From Methylococcales bacterium (lineage in GTDB: Bacteria > Pseudomonadota > Gammaproteobacteria > Methylococcales > Methylomonadaceae), in contig JAGLUC010000209.1 of NCBI GenBank assembly GCA_023134955.1, forward strand, positions 1 to 18,690: a DNA stretch of 18,690 nt, in the 5' to 3' direction. Numbering within the stretch: position 1 is the stretch's first letter; each line of letters starts with the position of its first letter. Below the pieces are notes generated by a model. The model had not been told where the DNA came from, ran no database searches, and saw only the letters and a list, made by a program, of their open reading frames with translations. Both the position numbers and the translations under genes were made by a program. Below are positions 14,214-18,690 of this stretch, piece by piece.

Positions 14214-15923
14214 ATGGATACAGTAATTGAACAGGATGATAAATATTCAGAACTTTTAACTATTCTGCAACAAAATGATAAGTTATTTGATGACGATTTA
14301 AATAAAGTCCGACGAATGCAAAAAACGGGCATGACTGATTCTATACCTGAGTTGTTGATCAAACTGGGTCTATGCTCGGAAAAAGATATTGCCGAAAGCT
14401 TTGTACAAAGTTGTAAAATCAAACAAGTTAAAATCTCCCAATATCCTTTAGCATCACCCTTCACAGACGATATACCACTACGGTTTTTAAAATATAATCA
14501 TGCCATAGGTTTACAGTCAGATGACAAATCTATTTCTGTTGCGGTGATGGATCCTGAAGATGAATATATCGTACAAGCTTTAAGGCTTGCGACAGGAAAA
14601 AAGATTACCGTAAAAATTGGCGTACTTTCAGAAATAGACAACGCATTAGATACCCAGTATGGCGATGGAAAATCGCAAATGGATAAACTGGTTGATCATT
14701 TAGATGGAGAGAACTTTGATGCAGCCGACCTTGAGCATTTAAAAGATTTAGCCAGTGAAGCACCTGTTATTAAAATGGTTAACTTATTTATGCAAAAAGC
14801 CATTGAAATGAAGGCTTCTGATATTCATATTGAACCGTTTGAACGCACCCTTAAAGTTAGATTAAGAGTAGATGGTGTATTGCAGGATATTGATGCACCC
14901 CCAGTTGCTTCAACAGCCGCTGTTTTGTCGCGGATCAAAATCATGGCCAAGCTGAATATTGCGGAACGGAGATTGCCACAAGATGGGCGGATTAAGCTGC
15001 AAATGCTGGGTAAAGAGTTGGATTTAAGGGTTTCTACTATTCCAACCATGTATGGTGAAAGTGTTGTTATTCGGTTGCTGGATAAAGAAAATACAGTGTT
15101 GGATTTTTCTGCCTTAGGATTAACAGGAAAAAACGCCCGGCAGTTTATTAAATTACTGGAACAGCCACATGGCATTATCTTAATTACCGGGCCAACTGGA
15201 AGTGGTAAATCAACCACTTTATATACTGCTTTAAAACAACTCAATACCTCAGAACGTAAGATCATTACAGTTGAAGATCCAGTGGAATATCAATTAGAGG
15301 GAATCAATCAAATTCAAGCCAAACCACAAATAGGTTTAACCTTTGCCACAGCCTTACGGTCAATTGTCAGACAAGACCCTGATGTTATTATGATTGGGGA
15401 AATGCGGGATTTAGAAACCGCTAAAATTGCAGTGCAATCAGCATTAACAGGACATTTAGTATTATCAACTTTGCATACTAACGATGCAGCTGGTGGAGTT
15501 ACCCGATTGCTTGATATGGGACTTGAAGAATATTTATTAAGCTCAACCGTTAATGGCATATTGGCGCAACGCTTAGTCAGAACCTTATGTGCAAAATGCA
15601 AACAAGCATACCCTGCTCCTGAGTCAGTTATTGATGAGCTGAAGCTAAGATCATACAGCGATGAAAAGGACATTAAATTGTATAAAGCAATCGGCTGTGA
15701 GGCTTGTGGTGATATAGGTTATAAAGGTCGACAGGCGATTATAGAGTTTTTACCCATGTCAGAAACCATTCGCAAACAGATCATGACGCATGAAGAATCT
15801 TCGATTATACAAAAACAGGCAATTGCAGAAGGTATGTCTACACTTTATGAAGATGGACTGTTAAAAGCAATACAAGGCATAACCACCTTGGAAGAAGTGT
15901 TGCGCGTTACCACGGAAGCCTAA
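14214..15923 (+). CDS. gspE: Type II secretion system cytoplasmic ATPase GspE
   Basis: GspE is the hexameric ATPase powering pseudopilus assembly. I choose ATG 14214 because GGCAGG at 14203-14208 is correctly spaced; a GTG at 14208 would overlap that site. The 569-residue protein has an N-terminal domain (about 1-140; SIPELLIKLGLCSEKDIAESF) that contacts the inner-membrane platform. It also has SDIHIEPFERTLKVRLRVDG (about 200-220), Walker A GPTGSGKST (326-334), the Asp box, Walker B with IGEMRD (near 390-399) and the His box LSTLHTND. The zinc tetracysteine loop is C459-x2-C462 and C495-x2-C498, which favours GspE over PilB-like relatives. It lies 21 bases after waaC and one base before gspF. 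Confidence 0.94.
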   Translation: MDTVIEQDDKYSELLTILQQNDKLFDDDLNKVRRMQKTGMTDSIPELLIKLGLCSEKDIAESFVQSCKIKQVKISQYPLASPFTDDIPLRFLKYNHAIGLQSDDKSISVAVMDPEDEYIVQALRLATGKKITVKIGVLSEIDNALDTQYGDGKSQMDKLVDHLDGENFDAADLEHLKDLASEAPVIKMVNLFMQKAIEMKASDIHIEPFERTLKVRLRVDGVLQDIDAPPVASTAAVLSRIKIMAKLNIAERRLPQDGRIKLQMLGKELDLRVSTIPTMYGESVVIRLLDKENTVLDFSALGLTGKNARQFIKLLEQPHGIILITGPTGSGKSTTLYTALKQLNTSERKIITVEDPVEYQLEGINQIQAKPQIGLTFATALRSIVRQDPDVIMIGEMRDLETAKIAVQSALTGHLVLSTLHTNDAAGGVTRLLDMGLEEYLLSSTVNGILAQRLVRTLCAKCKQAYPAPESVIDELKLRSYSDEKDIKLYKAIGCEACGDIGYKGRQAIIEFLPMSETIRKQIMTHEESSIIQKQAIAEGMSTLYEDGLLKAIQGITTLEEVLRVTTEA

Positions 15924-15924
15924 A

Positions 15925-17142
15925 ATGCCACTGTATTCATATAAAGCGGTTAATAGTCAGGGTGAAATTGAAGAAGGCGTTAAAGCGACGGCTGATCAAC
16001 AAGAGCTGCTAAGTGAGTTACAAGAAAAAGGCTTTATTCCACTTCAAATAGAGCTTGCTAAAGATAAAACTTTTTTAGGTATAGCTTTGAGTAGTACTAT
16101 TCTAAAGTTATCTCGTAAGGAGGTTTTATTGTTTACGGGTGAATTGGCGACTATGCTTGAGTCTGATTTGCCATTGGATCGCTCCTTGCAAGTGCTTATT
16201 CAACTGACGGAAGATAATAACAAGTTAACAAAACTCATCAACCAGGTACTGGAAAAAGTTAAGGGTGGCTCATCATTAGCTGATGCGCTAGATAGTCAGG
16301 TAGGTGTGTTTTCTAAATTTTATATTAATATGATACGCGCAGGGGAAATGGGTGGTAATTTAGGCGATGTATTGACTAGATTGTCTGAATACCTGGAACG
16401 TACACAAGAATTAAAGGAAACGGTGACCACCGCACTCATATACCCCGCTATTTTATTAATCATGTCAGTCGCTTCCCTGTTGGTCATGCTAACCTTTGTA
16501 GTGCCACAATTCACTGAAATGTTTGACAATGCTGGTCAGGAATTGCCTGTTCCCACTCAAGTTGTGGTGGCTTTGGCAGAGGGCTTGCAATCTTATTGGT
16601 GGTTAATGCTGTTAACCGTGTTAGTTGTCATTAGTTATATGAAATCACAGCTAGCCAATCCAATAAGACGAAAAGTCTGGGATGGCTATTTTTTAGTCAT
16701 GCCTTTATTTGGGGATATTATGTTACACATGGAAACAGCCAGCCTGACGCGAACTTTAGGTACGCTATTAGGTAATGGTGTTTCTATTTTAAAGGCATTG
16801 GGTATAGCAAGAGAAACCGCAGGAAATAGGGTAATTGCTGATTTGTTGGCTGATGCAGAAGAGCAGCTAAAACAAGGTAAAACAATGACAGATGCCTTGC
16901 AGCATGGGGAATGTTTTCCTCGCCTGGCTGTCCAAATGATTAAAGTAGGGGAAGAAACAGGGCGACTGGAAGAAATGTTGTTACGTGTTGCCACTATTTA
17001 CGACAAACAATTACGAACCTCAATTGAACGAATGTTAGCCATGTTAGAGCCTGTTCTAATTATCACATTAGGACTGATGATAGCAGGTATCATCGTCTCA
17101 ATATTGATGGCAATTTTAAGTGTTAATGATTTAGCTTTTTAA
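15925..17142 (+). CDS. gspF: Type II secretion inner-membrane platform protein GspF
   Basis: GspF is the polytopic core of the inner-membrane platform, coupling GspE to pseudopilin assembly. The 405-residue length is standard. It begins PLYSYKAVNSQGEIEEG, followed by two homologous cytoplasmic helical domains (about 65-165 and 265-370), each with the signature LA/LGTLL-x-SGV-type helix and G-E-x-G-x-L motif (GEMGGNLGDVL; GEETGRLEEML). Three membrane segments lie near 172-195, 224-239 and 375-398. The ATG is one base after the gspE stop. Confidence 0.95.
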   Translation: MPLYSYKAVNSQGEIEEGVKATADQQELLSELQEKGFIPLQIELAKDKTFLGIALSSTILKLSRKEVLLFTGELATMLESDLPLDRSLQVLIQLTEDNNKLTKLINQVLEKVKGGSSLADALDSQVGVFSKFYINMIRAGEMGGNLGDVLTRLSEYLERTQELKETVTTALIYPAILLIMSVASLLVMLTFVVPQFTEMFDNAGQELPVPTQVVVALAEGLQSYWWLMLLTVLVVISYMKSQLANPIRRKVWDGYFLVMPLFGDIMLHMETASLTRTLGTLLGNGVSILKALGIARETAGNRVIADLLADAEEQLKQGKTMTDALQHGECFPRLAVQMIKVGEETGRLEEMLLRVATIYDKQLRTSIERMLAMLEPVLIITLGLMIAGIIVSILMAILSVNDLAF

Positions 17143-17155
17143 GGAGATTAAATAA

Positions 17156-17578
17156 ATGAGTGTTAGCAATAAAGAACAAGGTTTTACCTTGTTAGAGCTA
17201 TTAGTGGTACTGGGTATTATTGCCATGTTAGCAGGCATAGTAGGGCCGCAGGTAATGAAACATATGGGAGCATCAAAAACCAAAGCAACAAGAGTACAGG
17301 TGGAAGATTTATCGGCAGCACTGGATATGTATAAATTGGATGTCGGTAAATATCCGACATCAGAACAAGGACTATCAGCACTGGTAGAAAAACCAGCAGA
17401 TAGCAAACGTTGGAATGGCCCTTATCTAAGAAAATCTAAAGTCCCTCAAGATCCCTGGGTTCAAGACTATCATTATGCCTCACCAGGTCAGCATGGCAGG
17501 TTTGATTTATTTAGCTACGGCGCCGATGATAAAGAAGGTGGTGAAGGCGAAAACCAGGATATTAATAGCTGGGAATAA
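17156..17578 (+). CDS. gspG: Type II secretion major pseudopilin GspG
   Basis: GspG polymerises into the pseudopilus that pushes substrates through the outer-membrane secretin. The short leader ends at G-FTLLELLVVLG, the prepilin peptidase site, with the conserved Glu5 of the mature protein. A single hydrophobic helix follows. The globular domain has KLDVGKYPTSEQGLSALV and WNGPYL. The C-terminal acidic loop, ending DINSW, is the calcium site typical of GspG. At 140 residues it is the normal size. A strong AAGGAGA ribosome site lies at 17141-17147, the best in the operon, fitting the most abundant subunit. Confidence 0.96.
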   Translation: MSVSNKEQGFTLLELLVVLGIIAMLAGIVGPQVMKHMGASKTKATRVQVEDLSAALDMYKLDVGKYPTSEQGLSALVEKPADSKRWNGPYLRKSKVPQDPWVQDYHYASPGQHGRFDLFSYGADDKEGGEGENQDINSWE

Positions 17579-17581
17579 CAT

Positions 17582-18028
17582 ATGTTGAGTCGAGAAAAAG
17601 GCTTTACCTTAATTGAGCTAACCGTAGTATTACTAATCGTAGTACTCGGTTTCTCAGTGATTGCCAGCAATATTTCATCGGGTAATCAGTCGACTCAACT
17701 CAAAGCAACGGTTAGGGATATTATTTCTGCATTGCGCTATGCTAGAGGCCAGGCACTTATCTCACATAAAGAAGTTACAGTCGCTATTAATCTGGCTGAG
17801 AATAATTATCAAATTAGTAACCGAGATAAAGTTTTTTCTTTTTCTGATGAGATTGATTTGACTCTGGTGATTGCCCAGGATGAATTTAAAGATGATGAAA
17901 TAGGGCAACTTCGTTTTTATGCAGATGGCTCTTCCAGTGGCGGCAGAATAACTCTGGAGTGGGGTAATTTGGTTAATAGGATTGATGTTAATTGGTTAAC
18001 AGGAAAAATTGATGTCACTGATGAGTAG
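17582..18028 (+). CDS. gspH: Type II secretion minor pseudopilin GspH
   Basis: The protein (148 residues) has the prepilin-type leader MLSREKG before FTLIELTVVLLIVVLGFSV, with the mature Glu5, and a beta-rich globular part (RGQALISHKEVTVAINLAENNY, FYADGSSSGGRITL) characteristic of GspH. GspH is a minor pseudopilin near the pseudopilus tip. Position after gspG and before gspI supports H over other pseudopilins. It starts three bases after gspG, and its last 17 bases overlap gspI. Confidence 0.88.
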   Translation: MLSREKGFTLIELTVVLLIVVLGFSVIASNISSGNQSTQLKATVRDIISALRYARGQALISHKEVTVAINLAENNYQISNRDKVFSFSDEIDLTLVIAQDEFKDDEIGQLRFYADGSSSGGRITLEWGNLVNRIDVNWLTGKIDVTDE

Positions 18029-18401
18029 AGAAAAAGGTTTTTCCTTACTGGAAGTGCTAGTCGCATTTGGCATTTTAGCCATTTCATTAGGGATATTATT
18101 AAAAATATTTTCATCTGGGGTCAATACAGCAATAATCGCAGAAGAATACACCATAGCGAGCCAAATAGCCGAATCACTAATGGCAAAAAATGGGATTGAA
18201 GAGCCACTTGCTGTGGGTAAAATATCTGGGACAGAAGTGGATAAATATCACTGGCGAGTGACTGTGGAAAATGTACCCAATCCAGTTGATGAGACAAATG
18301 AACAACTTGTCGCCGTTAAAGTAGAAGTTCAATGGGGTAATGATGAATCAAGCCAACGTAAGGTAGAGTTAAACACTTTAAAAGTAGGATTACAGCAATA
18401 A
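18012..18401 (+). CDS. gspI: Type II secretion minor pseudopilin GspI
   Basis: GspI nucleates the tip complex with GspJ and GspK. The 129-residue protein has the prepilin peptidase site in SREKG-FSLLEVLVAFGILA, followed by the hydrophobic helix. The globular part (ASQIAESLMAK, HWRVTVENV) matches the GspI pattern. I choose ATG 18012 because AGGA at 18001-18004 lies 7 bases upstream; ATG 18021 would give a shorter leader. It overlaps gspH by 17 bases and gspJ by one. Confidence 0.9.
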   Translation: MSLMSREKGFSLLEVLVAFGILAISLGILLKIFSSGVNTAIIAEEYTIASQIAESLMAKNGIEEPLAVGKISGTEVDKYHWRVTVENVPNPVDETNEQLVAVKVEVQWGNDESSQRKVELNTLKVGLQQ

Positions 18402-18690
18402 TGTCTGTGCAGCAGAAAAGCAGAGGATTCACTTTACTAGAAGTCATGCTAGCCATGACCTTGCTCAGTATTATGGTGGTTTTATTGTTTACTACTTTAG
18501 CAATATGTGCGGAAAGCTGGAATAAAGGCGAAAATAAAATAGCACAAGTTAATGAAAAAGCCGTTGTCTATCGCTTTTTTAAACGACATTTGCCAGCAAT
18601 TAAGCCCTTATGGGATGATTTTTCAAATGATGAACGAGTTTTTTCTTTTCAAGGCCAGTCAGATAACTTTCAGTTCGTCAGTGTATTTCC
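18401..18690 (+). CDS. gspJ: Type II secretion minor pseudopilin GspJ, N-terminal part (runs off the window)
   Basis: From ATG 18401, overlapping the gspI stop as TAATG, the frame is open to the window end (96 complete codons). The leader MSVQQKSRG precedes FTLLEVMLAMTLLSIMVVLL, again a prepilin-type cleavage site and membrane helix with Glu5. The following globular start (AESWNKGENKIAQVNEKAVVYRFFKRHL) fits a larger minor pseudopilin, as GspJ is (usually about 200 residues). Gene order after gspI makes GspJ by far the likeliest identity, with gspK and the LMN/D genes expected next. Confidence 0.88.
   Translation, partial: MSVQQKSRGFTLLEVMLAMTLLSIMVVLLFTTLAICAESWNKGENKIAQVNEKAVVYRFFKRHLPAIKPLWDDFSNDERVFSFQGQSDNFQFVSVF

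Overview
The window looks like a low-GC gammaproteobacterial chromosome. The order glnE-ilvE-waaF-waaC, the split class II ribonucleotide reductase (NrdJa/NrdJb as in Pseudomonas) and a type II secretion operon that starts with gspE all fit Gammaproteobacteria. The mix of short palindromic repeats recalls methanotrophs (Methylococcales) or related sulfur oxidisers, but genus placement is a guess.

Region 1 (1-4269) is a two-gene B12-dependent ribonucleotide reductase operon. A pair of NrdR-type boxes lies upstream. The large subunit carries a 377-residue intein with a LAGLIDADG endonuclease, inserted directly before the catalytic radical cysteine. nrdJb follows with a one-base overlap.

Region 2 (4270-8344) is an accessory island between two housekeeping blocks. 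It has two cargo units: a gene with two HEPN-like R-x4-H motifs, and a hicAB toxin-antitoxin pair. Each unit ends exactly at the 3' boundary of an antisense, 5'-truncated group II intron, so that the last base of the stop codon is the last base of the intron. Between the units lie five unrelated palindromic or MITE-like elements within about 1 kb, plus a doubtful small membrane ORF. Upstream of the HEPN gene are imperfect 44-bp direct repeats and hairpins.

Region 3 (8345-18690) is a dense run of ten same-strand genes with gaps of 0-21 bases: glnE (nitrogen control), ilvE (branched-chain amino acids), waaF and waaC (LPS inner-core heptoses), then gspE-F-G-H-I-J (type II secretion ATPase, inner-membrane platform and pseudopilins). 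gspJ runs off the window end. The E-first order resembles the Xanthomonas xps operon, with the remaining components expected downstream.

The most unusual parts are the two matching gene-stop/intron-tail junctions with tandem-HEPN and HicAB cargo, the cluster of diverse palindromes, and the intein that must splice out to create the RNR active site.
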